64,000 bases of DNA from assembly GCF_000379765.1 (NCBI RefSeq), contig NZ_KB903520.1, positions 62,001 to 126,000 of the forward strand, given 5' to 3'. The translations under genes were made by a program, and so were the position numbers. This DNA comes from Flexithrix dorotheae DSM 6795 (GTDB lineage Bacteria > Bacteroidota > Bacteroidia > Cytophagales > Flammeovirgaceae). The notes beneath the pieces are model-generated. The model was not told where the DNA came from. It worked only from the letters and a program-made list of their open reading frames with translations, and did no database searches. Numbering within the stretch: the stretch's first letter is position 1; each line of letters opens with the position of its first letter. Positions 25,461 to 33,546 of the stretch are shown piece after piece.

Positions 25461-25630
25461 AATAAGTTGATTTTCAATTTCTTTCGGCAAAATTAAATTA
25501 AAAACCAACTGATTTTGTTTAAGAAAGTAAATGCCAATACTTTAGAAGAAGGCAATATTTTTAAATTATTTCTGATTGAGGATCAGGAAACTAAATATTA
25601 AGGGAAAGGATATTTTCTGTAAAAGCAATA

Positions 25631-26224
25631 ATGATTGAGGCTATACATTCTGCTATTTTTTTACAAATTGCCAAAGGGGTTGATGGATATTTTTCATCCT
25701 ACATCAGGGTGATCGATTTGGTTTTGGCTTTTTTTATTATTTGGGGAGCTTACAAAGGATTTAGAAGGGGATTTATCGTAGAGATTATCAGCCTGATCAC
25801 TTTTCTATTGCTCATTTATGGAATATTTTTCGCCATTACTGTTTTATTTAATAAGGCCGACCAGTCAACTTTTAATACACCCAAGGGAATTCGCTTTGGT
25901 ACTTTTTTCCTCTTTTTTGTGATCATTTCCCTGGCGCTGAAAACCTTCGGCAGAATTATACAGAATAAAATAGATTATTCTGTGTTCGATGATTTCGACA
26001 ATTATATGGCCATGATTCTGGGAGGATTAAAATATGCAACTTTCATGAGCATTCTCCTTGGCTTATTAAAAGCTGTAGGGTTTGAATTTTCACAGGAAAT
26101 CATTTCCGACACCCACCTTTATCCATTGCTCATTGACTACCAGGATTGGCTGGTAGGCGCTGGGGCTACCATTGCTCCAACCATAGGTACAATTCATGAA
26201 GACATGTTAAGAATGCTCAAGTGA
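25631..26224 (+). CDS. CvpA-family membrane protein
   Basis: A 197-residue inner-membrane protein with four hydrophobic segments. The first, VIDLVLAFFIIWGAYKGFRR, is the CvpA signature, followed by GFIVEIISLI. CvpA proteins are associated with envelope stress tolerance and colicin V secretion; the molecular role is undefined. Its TGA overlaps the start of the glutaminase gene in a GTGA arrangement, so translation of the two is probably coupled. Confidence 0.85.
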   Translation: MIEAIHSAIFLQIAKGVDGYFSSYIRVIDLVLAFFIIWGAYKGFRRGFIVEIISLITFLLLIYGIFFAITVLFNKADQSTFNTPKGIRFGTFFLFFVIISLALKTFGRIIQNKIDYSVFDDFDNYMAMILGGLKYATFMSILLGLLKAVGFEFSQEIISDTHLYPLLIDYQDWLVGAGATIAPTIGTIHEDMLRMLK

Positions 26225-26787
26225 TATTATTACTGGATAATTTTGATTCCTTTACCTATAATCTGGTGGATTACTTTGCCCAATTGGGAGTGGAGTGTAG
26301 GGTATTACGCAACGACCTGCCCTTGGAAGAAATCACCTGCCATCAATATTCCGGAATTGTGCTTTCACCCGGCCCTGGAATTCCAAGGCATTCGGGAAAT
26401 CTTTTGAAAGTAATCCATCATTATTATCAATCTCATCCAATGTTGGGTATTTGCCTTGGTCATCAGGCCATTGGGGAGTTTTTTGGGGGCAGTTTACATA
26501 AAGCCATCAAACCAATGCACGGAAAGGTTTCGAATATTATCTGTGATGATGATGAAATGTTTAAAGACATTCCGAAGGAAATAAAAATTGTACGCTATCA
26601 TTCCCTTGTGGTGGATAAATTTCCGGAGGATCTTAAAATTACAGCCCAAACAATAGAAAATGAAGTAATGGCTATGAAACATCATAGCCTTCCCGTTTGG
26701 GCCGTACAATATCATCCAGAAGCAGCACTTACCGAATTTGGGTTGAATTTACTGGAAAACTGGGTTAATCGATTTCATATTGTTTAG
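26221..26787 (+). CDS. Glutamine amidotransferase subunit of anthranilate/aminodeoxychorismate synthase
   Basis: A 188-residue class I glutaminase (TrpG/PabA type) that delivers ammonia from glutamine to a chorismate-using partner. The start MILLLDNFDSFTYNLVDYF, the oxyanion region LSPGPG, the nucleophile GICLGHQAIGEFFGG and the catalytic His-Glu pair QYHPEA are all present. The GTG start overlaps the CvpA stop by four bases. No trpE or pabB partner lies in the window, so pabA and trpG cannot be separated; a solitary copy may serve both folate and tryptophan synthesis. Confidence 0.9.
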   Translation: MILLLDNFDSFTYNLVDYFAQLGVECRVLRNDLPLEEITCHQYSGIVLSPGPGIPRHSGNLLKVIHHYYQSHPMLGICLGHQAIGEFFGGSLHKAIKPMHGKVSNIICDDDEMFKDIPKEIKIVRYHSLVVDKFPEDLKITAQTIENEVMAMKHHSLPVWAVQYHPEAALTEFGLNLLENWVNRFHIV

Positions 26788-26918
26788 TTTTTTCCTATCT
26801 CCAATTTAAAGGGATAATTATTTCATTTCAACAAACTGGTAAGTTGGAAAGTTGAGGAAAAAACAGTAAACTGGGAAATATTTTTACCTTACTAAAACTG
26901 AAACAAACTACTTCGCCC

Positions 26919-28256
26919 GTGTTAATCATTATCCTTTTAATACTGAGTGTATTATTTATTATTCTCTCCACCACAAAATTTCAATTACACCCTTTTTTAG
27001 CCTTACTTTTCGCTGCCATTGGCTTTGGATTATTTTCCGGAATGCCACTGAGTGAGATTGTACAATCTATTAATGATGGTTTTGGCAAAACACTTGGGTT
27101 TATCGGGATTGTAATCATTTTGGGTACTATCATCGGTACATTTCTGGAAAATTCAGGTGGAGCTTATGCCATGGCAGAAAAAATGCTTAAAATTATAGGG
27201 CAAAAAATGGTGCCGCTTACCATGGCGATCATCGGTTATATTGTATCTATTCCGGTATTTGCCGATTCCGGTTTTGTAATTTTATCTCCATTAAATAAAG
27301 CTTTGTCCAAAAGGGCCGGGATTTCCCTTGCGGGTTCCACTGTGGCCCTTGCTGTTGGGCTCACTGCTTCACATACCATGGTTCCTCCAACCCCCGGACC
27401 AATTGCAGCGGCTGGGATTATTGAAGCCGACCTGGGAATGGTGATCATGTTTGGGATCCCCATTAGTATATTATCCGTTGCTGTGGGCTGGTTGTTTGCC
27501 AAGAAAATTGCTTCCAAAACTTATATCGATCCTAATCCAGAACTCTCTGAAGAAGCCATTTTTGAAAAACTGAAAAATGCCCCCTCTCCCTTTAAAGCTT
27601 TCATTCCAATTCTTTTACCCATTGTACTGATCATTTTAAAGTCTGTAAGTGACCTGCCCAGCAAACCTTTTGGGGAAGAGTCCTTGTTTGAAATCATGAA
27701 TTTTGTGGGTAATCCTGTCATAGCTCTTTTGATTGGAGTTTTATTATCATTTTCCTTACCTAAAAAATTTGACAAACAATTGCTTTCTACTTCCGGATGG
27801 GTGGGAAAGGGATTAATGGATGCCGCCATTATCATCATGATTACCGGGGCTGGTGGGGCATTTGGAAAGGTTTTGCAAAATTCCGGAATAGCTGGGTTGC
27901 TGGGAGATTCCCTGGCAAGTGCCAACTTAGGAATTTGGCTGCCCTTCGTAATTGCTGCCGCATTAAAATCTTCCCAGGGTTCTTCTACAGTTGCCTTAAT
28001 TACGGCTGCTTCCATTGTGGCCCCATTAACTGGTGCGCTTGGTTTTGATACCCCAATGGATAAAGCACTTCTGGTTTTGGCTATAGGAGCGGGCTCAGCA
28101 GTGGTATCTCATGTAAATGATAGTTTTTTCTGGGTGGTCACACAAATGACAGGAATGGATGTGAAACAGGGATACAAATTACATTCAGCTGGAACAGGAG
28201 TTTTGGGAATTACGGCTGCTATTCTTATCTGGATTACCAGTTTGGTGATGATGTGA
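26919..28256 (+). CDS. GntP-family permease (gluconate-type symporter)
   Basis: A 445-residue secondary transporter with about 12 to 14 membrane segments, starting with a GTG codon (no ATG nearby). The family segments VIILGTIIGTFLENSGGAYAMAEKM, SIPVFADSGFVILSPL, GLTASHTMVPPTPGPIAAA and GAGSAVVSHVNDSFFW are diagnostic for GntP. Substrates in the family are gluconate, fructuronate, glycerate or serine; none can be chosen. It is monocistronic and lies 131 bases after the glutaminase gene. Confidence 0.92.
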   Translation: MLIIILLILSVLFIILSTTKFQLHPFLALLFAAIGFGLFSGMPLSEIVQSINDGFGKTLGFIGIVIILGTIIGTFLENSGGAYAMAEKMLKIIGQKMVPLTMAIIGYIVSIPVFADSGFVILSPLNKALSKRAGISLAGSTVALAVGLTASHTMVPPTPGPIAAAGIIEADLGMVIMFGIPISILSVAVGWLFAKKIASKTYIDPNPELSEEAIFEKLKNAPSPFKAFIPILLPIVLIILKSVSDLPSKPFGEESLFEIMNFVGNPVIALLIGVLLSFSLPKKFDKQLLSTSGWVGKGLMDAAIIIMITGAGGAFGKVLQNSGIAGLLGDSLASANLGIWLPFVIAAALKSSQGSSTVALITAASIVAPLTGALGFDTPMDKALLVLAIGAGSAVVSHVNDSFFWVVTQMTGMDVKQGYKLHSAGTGVLGITAAILIWITSLVMM

Positions 28257-28264
28257 TTTTGAAA

Positions 28265-28305
28265 GAAAAGAGGCTGTCCGGGGAATAAACGGCCCTCCTC
28301 TTTTC
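28265..28305. terminator. Possible bidirectional terminator between GntP permease and acyl-CoA dehydrogenase genes
   Basis: GAAAAGAGG pairs with CCTCTTTTC across 23 bases. The A- and T-rich arms could serve both convergent genes, but the loop is long and the T-run short. Confidence 0.4.
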
Positions 28306-28374
28306 CTTGCCTGGTAACCAGTAGGACAAAAATAATAACCTTTCAATTTGTCTTCCCGAGTAGAACTTTTGTAA

Positions 28375-29589
28375 TTATTTAAAGGCCTGAATACCTGTTA
28401 TTTCATGTCCTAAAATCAATAGATGAATATCATGTGTACCTTCATAAGTAATCACAGATTCCAGGTTCATCATGTGACGCATAATTGAATAATCCTGGGT
28501 AATGCCCATGCCTCCTAATATTTGCCGGGCTTCTCTGGCTATATTGATGGCCATTTCCACATTATTCCTTTTTGCCATTGAGATTTGTGCGGTGGTAGCT
28601 TTCCCTTCATTTTTAAGTTGACCAAGCCTCAAACTTAAAAGTTGTGCTTTGGTGATTTCTGTGAGCATCTCAGAAAGCTTCTTTTGGATTAACTGGAAAC
28701 TGGCAATTGGCTTATCAAACTGAATCCTTTCCAATGCGTATTTTCTGGCTGTTTCATAACAATCCATTGCGGCACCAATTGCACCCCAGGAAATTCCATA
28801 TCTGGCAGAATCAAGGCATTTAAGAGGTGCTCCCAGCCCTGATTTTCCAGGAAGTAAGTTTTCTTTCGGAATCTTTACGTTATCGAAAACCAATTCACCG
28901 GTAATACTTGCTCTTAATGACCATTTTCCATGAATTTCAGGTGCAGAAAATCCTTCCATACCTTTTTCCACAATCACTCCATGAATTCTTCCCTCCTCAT
29001 TTTTGGCCCAAACCACCGCAATATCGGCAATTGGGGAGTTGGAAATCCACATTTTTGATCCGTTCAGGATATAATGATCACCCATATCCTTAATATTGGT
29101 GGTCATTCCTCCAGGGTTTGAGCCGTGGTTGGGTTCAGTTAAGCCAAAACAACCCAAAAATTCTCCGGTGGCTAATTTGGGGAGGTATTTTCTTTTTTGT
29201 TCTTCGGAGCCAAAAGCAAATATGGGATACATGACCAGAGAACTCTGTACAGAAACAGTTGATCTCATCCCAGAGTCTCCTTTTTCTATTTCCTGCATGA
29301 TCAGGCCATAGGTAATTTCATCAAATCCACCTCCACCATATTCCTGTGGAATGGTGGCTCCAAAAGCTCCGATTTCACCAAATTGTTTTACCAAATGCCT
29401 GGGGAAATACGCTTTTTCATAGCAGTCATCTATGATGGGGTTGATTTCCTTCACCACAAATTGTTTTATGGATTCCTGGATTAATAGGTGTTCTTCTGTC
29501 AGTAAATCTGAAATACCGTAAAAATCGGTTTGAGGAAGGGGCTCATTTTGCGGTTTTCTGATGAAATTTTTTTCTTCTTGTGTATTCAT
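28375..29589 (-). CDS. Glutaryl-CoA dehydrogenase-like acyl-CoA dehydrogenase
   Basis: A 404-residue FAD acyl-CoA dehydrogenase. The C-terminal YEGTHDIHLLILGHEITGIQAF is the glutaryl-CoA dehydrogenase signature, with the catalytic Glu383, and the FAD/substrate motifs GCFGLTEPNHGSNPGG and LNGSKMWISNSPIADI are present. The enzyme would convert glutaryl-CoA to crotonyl-CoA in lysine or tryptophan degradation. The Arg in GMRSTVSVQSSLVMYPI fits the glutaryl-CoA branch. Isobutyryl- or other short-chain substrates are less likely. Single gene with its own promoter. Confidence 0.9.
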   Translation of the reverse strand: MNTQEEKNFIRKPQNEPLPQTDFYGISDLLTEEHLLIQESIKQFVVKEINPIIDDCYEKAYFPRHLVKQFGEIGAFGATIPQEYGGGGFDEITYGLIMQEIEKGDSGMRSTVSVQSSLVMYPIFAFGSEEQKRKYLPKLATGEFLGCFGLTEPNHGSNPGGMTTNIKDMGDHYILNGSKMWISNSPIADIAVVWAKNEEGRIHGVIVEKGMEGFSAPEIHGKWSLRASITGELVFDNVKIPKENLLPGKSGLGAPLKCLDSARYGISWGAIGAAMDCYETARKYALERIQFDKPIASFQLIQKKLSEMLTEITKAQLLSLRLGQLKNEGKATTAQISMAKRNNVEMAINIAREARQILGGMGITQDYSIMRHMMNLESVITYEGTHDIHLLILGHEITGIQAFK

Positions 29590-29613
29590 ATGTGTAATGT
29601 TCAGTGGTTTTTA

Positions 29614-29621
29614 CAAATTTA
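29614..29621 (-). promoter_or_regulatory. Promoter -7 box of the glutaryl-CoA dehydrogenase gene
   Basis: On the minus strand it reads TAAATTTG, matching TAnnTTTG, 25 bases before the start codon. No clear -33 element is seen. Confidence 0.45.
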
Positions 29622-29910
29622 GAAATATTGTAATTTAATAATAGAGACGATAAATAATTTTGGCTTTTCGGTAGCGGGTTTGTTTTAAAGAATAGTGTTA
29701 TTTACAGTGTTATGCATAATTAATCCCTGTGTTTGGTATGAATTTATCAAAAAGTTAAGTGTTTTTTTGAAAAATTTGCAAATAAGGTAAGAATTAAAAA
29801 AGTGTAAAAACAGGCCGGATTATTATGATATTATTAACAATAATGAATTAAATTCAATTTTATATTAAAATAATTTTAAATTAATTGGTTGTAATTTGTT
29901 TTTTTATTTT

Positions 29911-29918
29911 TATATTTG
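29911..29918 (+). promoter_or_regulatory. Promoter -7 box of the putative small RNA
   Basis: TATATTTG matches TAnnTTTG exactly. Candidate -33 elements are TTGG (29885-29888, 22-base spacing) or TTTG (29895-29898, 12-base spacing), neither ideal. Confidence 0.5.
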
Positions 29919-29924
29919 GGAAAC

Positions 29925-30117
29925 GTTAAAAATTAATCCTATGAATTTATTTGACTATTCAACGTTGCTTTATCCTTAGTCTTCTAAATATGAAAATGAA
30001 TCTTTACTAATTAACAAGTTGTCTATGTAGCAAAATTACCAATTACTATTTACTATTCTTAGATTAAGTAAAGTTTTAAAAATGGATGTTTCAATTGCGA
30101 AAATGTCCATTTTTTTT
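29925..30117 (+). ncRNA. Putative small RNA, about 190 nt
   Basis: A TAnnTTTG promoter at 29911-29918 and an intrinsic terminator at 30078-30117 bracket about 190 bases that code for nothing convincing except a 12-codon frame at 29941-29979 (ATG to TAG, M-N-L-F-D-Y-S-T-L-L-Y-P). CTTTACT-AAT (from 30003) can pair with ATTAAGTAAAG (30063-30073) next to the terminator. I do not recognise a known RNA class; GC content is too low for tmRNA or RNase P. A leader peptide unit is the alternative. Confidence 0.4.
30078..30117 (+). terminator. Rho-independent terminator of the putative small RNA
   Basis: AAAAATGGA pairs with TCCATTTTT; inside, TTTC pairs with GAAA around AATTGC. Eight T follow in the right arm. 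It lies in the middle of an intergenic region with no upstream gene on this strand for 1.8 kb. Confidence 0.75.
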
Positions 30118-30311
30118 ATGCCCATATTTTTTATAATTGTAGCAATTCTTAGATGGAAAGAAAAACTACCTTTTAATTTGTTCCATTTGATTGATATTGA
30201 GATGAAATTACTCAATATTAAAAAAGTACTGGTCCTTACCCTCCATATTAATTCCCATATCTTTATATTTACGCTTTTAAAAATTTAAAAACTTTAGCCT
30301 GATATAGAATT

Positions 30312-31181
30312 ATGTTTTTAGACCTTTTGGCTGTAATAAAATGGAATCCTGACCCTGAAATATTTACTGTTGGCCCGATTACCGTAAGATGGTACGGGTT
30401 ATTATTTGCGATGGGGTTTCTAATAGGCCAATTTATATTTTTAAGGATATTTAAAGCCGAAGGAAAACCAGAGGAAGATGTAGAAACCCTCACTATTTAT
30501 ATGGTTTTGGCCACAATACTCGGTGCCAGAATAGGCCATTGCTTATTTTATGACCCGGTTTATTACCTGTCCAATCCTCTTGAAATTTTAATGGTTTGGA
30601 AAGGTGGACTCGCAAGCCATGGAGCAACAATTGGTATTTTAACTGCTCTATTCATTTATGTGAATTACTCTGTAAAATCAAAATTGTTATTTGGAATAGT
30701 TCCTACTTCAATTACAGTAAAAAAACAAAAAAGACCGGGACAGAGCTATTTGTGGATTCTGGATAGAATTGTAATTATTGTCGCACTTGCAGGCTGTTTT
30801 ATCCGATTTGGAAACTTAATGAATTCGGAAATTATAGGTATTCCCACAGATGTGCCATGGGCTTTTGTTTTTGAAAGGTTAAATGACCCTCAGCCAAGGC
30901 ATCCTGCCCAACTTTATGAATCTATTTCATGCCTTTTTTTATTTTTTATCCTTTTTGCTCTTTGGAATAAATGGAAGTCAAACACTCCTGAAGGATTACT
31001 TTTTGGTATTTTCCTGGTCTATTGTTTCGGGCTTCGGTTCTTTTATGAGTTTCTTAAAGAGGTACAGGAAAGCTTTGAAAATGATTTGCCTTTAAAAATG
31101 GGACAAATATTAAGTATTCCATTAGTGTTGGCAGGCTTCTATGTTATTTTCCGTAGTACCAAACAAAAAGTAAAAGCCTAA
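30312..31181 (+). CDS. lgt: Prolipoprotein diacylglyceryl transferase
   Basis: A 289-residue inner-membrane enzyme that transfers diacylglycerol from phosphatidylglycerol to the lipobox Cys of prolipoproteins, the first step of lipoprotein maturation. Signature elements are VRWYGLLFAMGF, GARIGHCLFY, and IRFGNLMNSEIIG (the conserved Arg/Gly/Asn/Glu patch). A loop insert around residues 118-140 (KQKRPGQSY) is common in Bacteroidota Lgt. Seven membrane segments are expected. Its clients in this window include the lipoproteins at 3589, 4409, 11452, 36516 and 50183. A strong terminator follows. Confidence 0.95.
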   Translation: MFLDLLAVIKWNPDPEIFTVGPITVRWYGLLFAMGFLIGQFIFLRIFKAEGKPEEDVETLTIYMVLATILGARIGHCLFYDPVYYLSNPLEILMVWKGGLASHGATIGILTALFIYVNYSVKSKLLFGIVPTSITVKKQKRPGQSYLWILDRIVIIVALAGCFIRFGNLMNSEIIGIPTDVPWAFVFERLNDPQPRHPAQLYESISCLFLFFILFALWNKWKSNTPEGLLFGIFLVYCFGLRFFYEFLKEVQESFENDLPLKMGQILSIPLVLAGFYVIFRSTKQKVKA

Positions 31182-31205
31182 AAACTTTCATGATGTATAA
31201 GTCAT

Positions 31206-31237
31206 AAAAAAACCTGCCTTAAAAAAGCAGGTTTTTT
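31206..31237. terminator. Bidirectional terminator between lgt and nagB-like gene
   Basis: AAAACCTGC pairs with GCAGGTTTT around an AT-rich loop, with an A-run on the left and six T on the right. Confidence 0.9.
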
Positions 31238-31312
31238 CGTTTTCCAATAATAATTTATCAAAAAATATGAAAATGAAACTATTTCTAATGTTTAGAAATA
31301 GGGACTTAATAG

Positions 31313-33226
31313 CTAAAATTTATATCTCACAAAAGCTTCAATAGCTTCATATTCTGTTAAACCTAACTCATCATAAATTCTGGCGGTTTCACGGTTTCTA
31401 TCCTCTGCTCTCTGCCAGAACTCTCTCAAATCATTTCCGGGGAATACAGGAGTATCTTTTTGAGACTGGTGTTTGAAAATTGCTTTTCTCTTTCGAATTA
31501 ATTCCTCAGGGCTAATTGGAACTGCCATCTCAATTTCTTCCAGGTCCCATTCCTGCCATGCTCCTCTGTAAAGCCACACATAGCAGTCTTTCATCCATTC
31601 CTTATCTTTTAGCAATTCAATTGCTCCAAAAATAGCTTCAAGACAAACTTTATGCGTACCGTGAGGGTCTCTCAGGTCACCTGCGGCAAATATTTGATGA
31701 GGTTTTATTTCCTCCAGCAAATCAGCAATAATTTGGATATCTTCCTTGCCCACAGGCTTTTTCTTTACCTGGCCTGTTTCATAAAATGGAAGATTTAAAA
31801 AGTGCATATTTTCTTCAGGAACGCCACAGAATCTACAACCTGCAGCTGCTTCACCTTTCCTGATCAAACCTTTAATGGTTCTTACTACAGCCGTATCTTC
31901 TTCTCCTAACTTCTTGGTTTTCAGGAAAGAGGATAATTCCTCGTGGATTTTACTCATTTCTAATTCTCCAATCCCAAGATTTTTAGCAAGGTCCAATGCA
32001 AAATCAGCATATCTTCTCGCATCATCATCGAATACAGCAATATTTCCTGAAGTTTGATAAGCTACATGTACATCATGTCCCTGATCGGCTAACCTGATTA
32101 AGGTTCCTCCCATTGAAATTACATCATCATCGGGGTGGGGACTGAAAATAATAGATCTTTTCAAGGCAGGCTCTGCTCTTTCCGGTCTGAATTTGTCATC
32201 GGAGTTAGGTTTTCCACCAGGCCAACCTGTAATGGTATTTTGAATTGCTTTAAAGACCTCAATATTAATATTATATGCATGACCTTTTTCCACAAGAAGG
32301 TCTCTTAATTCCCAGTTTTTATAATCATCATCTGTTAATTTAAGGATTGGCTTTCCTGTTTTCTGACTTAGCCAAACTACAGCCCTTTTAATTAGTTGAT
32401 CCTCCCAATTACAGATACCCACCAACCATGGTGTTTTTACCCTGCTCAATTCCAGGGCTGCCCACTGGTCAATTACTACATTCACATTTTTATGGTATTG
32501 TAAAAAGGAAGCCGGTACTTCATCGGATATTTTCCCTTCTACCATCTCTTTTACTACTTTGGCTTTGCCATCTCCCCAGGCTAAAAGGACAATCCTTTTG
32601 GCATTCATAATGGTTCCTACACCCATGGTTATCGCTCTGGAAGGTACATATTCCTCCTTGATAAAATCCTTGGTTGCATCAGTGATGGTAATAGGATCCA
32701 ATTTAACCAGTCGGGTGGGGGAGTCCAGTTTTGATCCGGGCTCATTAAAACCAATATGACCAGTACGCCCGATTCCCAGAAGCTGCAGATCAATTCCGCC
32801 CAATTCTTTGATCTTTTGGTCATACTTTTGGCAATATCCTTTTATGTCCTGAATTTCCAGTGTGCCATTGGGAATATGGATATTTTCTGGTTTAATATCG
32901 ATATGGTTGAATAAATGCTCATGCATAAAATACACATAACTCTGCAATGCATCCGGCTGCATGGGGAAGTATTCATCCAGGTTAAAAGTAATTACATTTT
33001 GAAAGCTAAGGTTTTCATCTTTGTGTAACCTTACTAATTCTTTATATACATTAATTGGAGATGATCCGGTAGCTAATCCTAAAACTGTCTTTTCTCCAAG
33101 GGCTTCTTTTTCCTTGATTAATTTGGCAATTTCCTGTGCTACACTTATCGCTCCCTGCTTGGCTTCATTAAAAATGTTAACCGGTAATTTTTCTAAGGTT
33201 CTTTCTGAATAATTTAATACTTCCAT
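31313..33226 (-). CDS. nagB: Glucosamine-6-phosphate deaminase fused to a LmbE/PIG-L domain
   Basis: A 637-residue two-domain protein. Residues 20-270 are NagB-like (LGLATGSSPINVYKELV, NLDEYFPM, LLGIGRTGHIGFNEPG), which converts glucosamine 6-phosphate to fructose 6-phosphate plus ammonia. From about residue 365 there is a LmbE/PIG-L domain with FSPHPDDDVISMGGTL and the distal AAGDLRDPHGTH metal motif; these domains are zinc de-N-acetylases, so deacetylation of an amino sugar is conceivable. The fusion is recurrent in Bacteroidota. I place the start at ATG 33226; the frame is open 29 codons further but lacks conserved sequence. It is divergent from a LacI-type regulator. Confidence 0.9.
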   Translation of the reverse strand: MEVLNYSERTLEKLPVNIFNEAKQGAISVAQEIAKLIKEKEALGEKTVLGLATGSSPINVYKELVRLHKDENLSFQNVITFNLDEYFPMQPDALQSYVYFMHEHLFNHIDIKPENIHIPNGTLEIQDIKGYCQKYDQKIKELGGIDLQLLGIGRTGHIGFNEPGSKLDSPTRLVKLDPITITDATKDFIKEEYVPSRAITMGVGTIMNAKRIVLLAWGDGKAKVVKEMVEGKISDEVPASFLQYHKNVNVVIDQWAALELSRVKTPWLVGICNWEDQLIKRAVVWLSQKTGKPILKLTDDDYKNWELRDLLVEKGHAYNINIEVFKAIQNTITGWPGGKPNSDDKFRPERAEPALKRSIIFSPHPDDDVISMGGTLIRLADQGHDVHVAYQTSGNIAVFDDDARRYADFALDLAKNLGIGELEMSKIHEELSSFLKTKKLGEEDTAVVRTIKGLIRKGEAAAGCRFCGVPEENMHFLNLPFYETGQVKKKPVGKEDIQIIADLLEEIKPHQIFAAGDLRDPHGTHKVCLEAIFGAIELLKDKEWMKDCYVWLYRGAWQEWDLEEIEMAVPISPEELIRKRKAIFKHQSQKDTPVFPGNDLREFWQRAEDRNRETARIYDELGLTEYEAIEAFVRYKF

Positions 33227-33310
33227 TTTTTGATAAAGATTTGACTTTTTTTGGTTGCTTACTCTGTTAAGAAATTGTATTTTTTTTATAATTTTTGAAT
33301 TTAATTGATT

Positions 33311-33318
33311 CAAATATA
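33311..33318 (-). promoter_or_regulatory. Promoter -7 box of the nagB-like gene
   Basis: On the minus strand it reads TATATTTG, an exact TAnnTTTG match, 84 bases before the chosen start codon. Confidence 0.5.
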
Positions 33319-33357
33319 TATTATTTCTGTTAAAAAAAACATTTTTGAGTCAATTTT

Positions 33358-33371
33358 TGTGTGCGCACACA
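33358..33371. promoter_or_regulatory. Operator-like palindrome, copy 1
   Basis: TGTGTGCGCACACA is a perfect 14-bp palindrome with central CG, as in LacI-family operators. Its centre is about 48 bases upstream of the nagB -7 box. Confidence 0.7.
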
Positions 33372-33388
33372 GTTAATGATTGTTTACG

Positions 33389-33402
33389 TGTGTCCGAACA
33401 CA
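33389..33402. promoter_or_regulatory. Operator-like palindrome, copy 2
   Basis: TGTGTCCGAACACA has six of seven symmetric pairs and shares TGTGTnCGnACACA with copy 1. The two centres are 31 bp apart, close to three helical turns, so bound dimers would lie on the same face. Confidence 0.7.
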
Positions 33403-33493
33403 AATTAGGCACTGCTCTAAATAATGAATAGATGAACCATTTTTTTACTTTTTCGATATTATTATAATTATTTTAATATTGATTAAAGTTTGA

Positions 33494-33526
33494 TTTTGCT
33501 TTAAAATTCCTTTTATTGTAATTTTG
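33494..33526 (+). promoter_or_regulatory. Complete Bacteroidota-type promoter of the LacI-family gene
   Basis: TTTTG at 33494-33498, a 20-base spacer, and TAATTTTG at 33519-33526. It matches TTTG-N19-21-TAnnTTTG well. The start codon follows 21 bases later. Confidence 0.75.
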
Positions 33527-33546
33527 AAATTAAACACAATTCAATT

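Larger units (their letters stand above)
29590..30311. other. 722-base intergenic region upstream of lgt
   Basis: Very AT-rich. It contains the leftward promoter of the dehydrogenase gene, then a rightward promoter-to-terminator unit (29911-30117) that may encode a small RNA, and about 190 further bases before lgt with no recognised feature. Confidence 0.6.
33227..33546. other. Divergent regulatory region between nagB-like and LacI-type genes
   Basis: Holds the promoter of each gene and two related operator-like palindromes between them. No coding frame. Confidence 0.7.

Noticed and set aside
30082-30288. 68-codon frame with hydrophobic segments upstream of lgt
   Set aside because: Its start lies inside an intrinsic terminator hairpin and its composition follows the AT-rich intergenic sequence; no family pattern.
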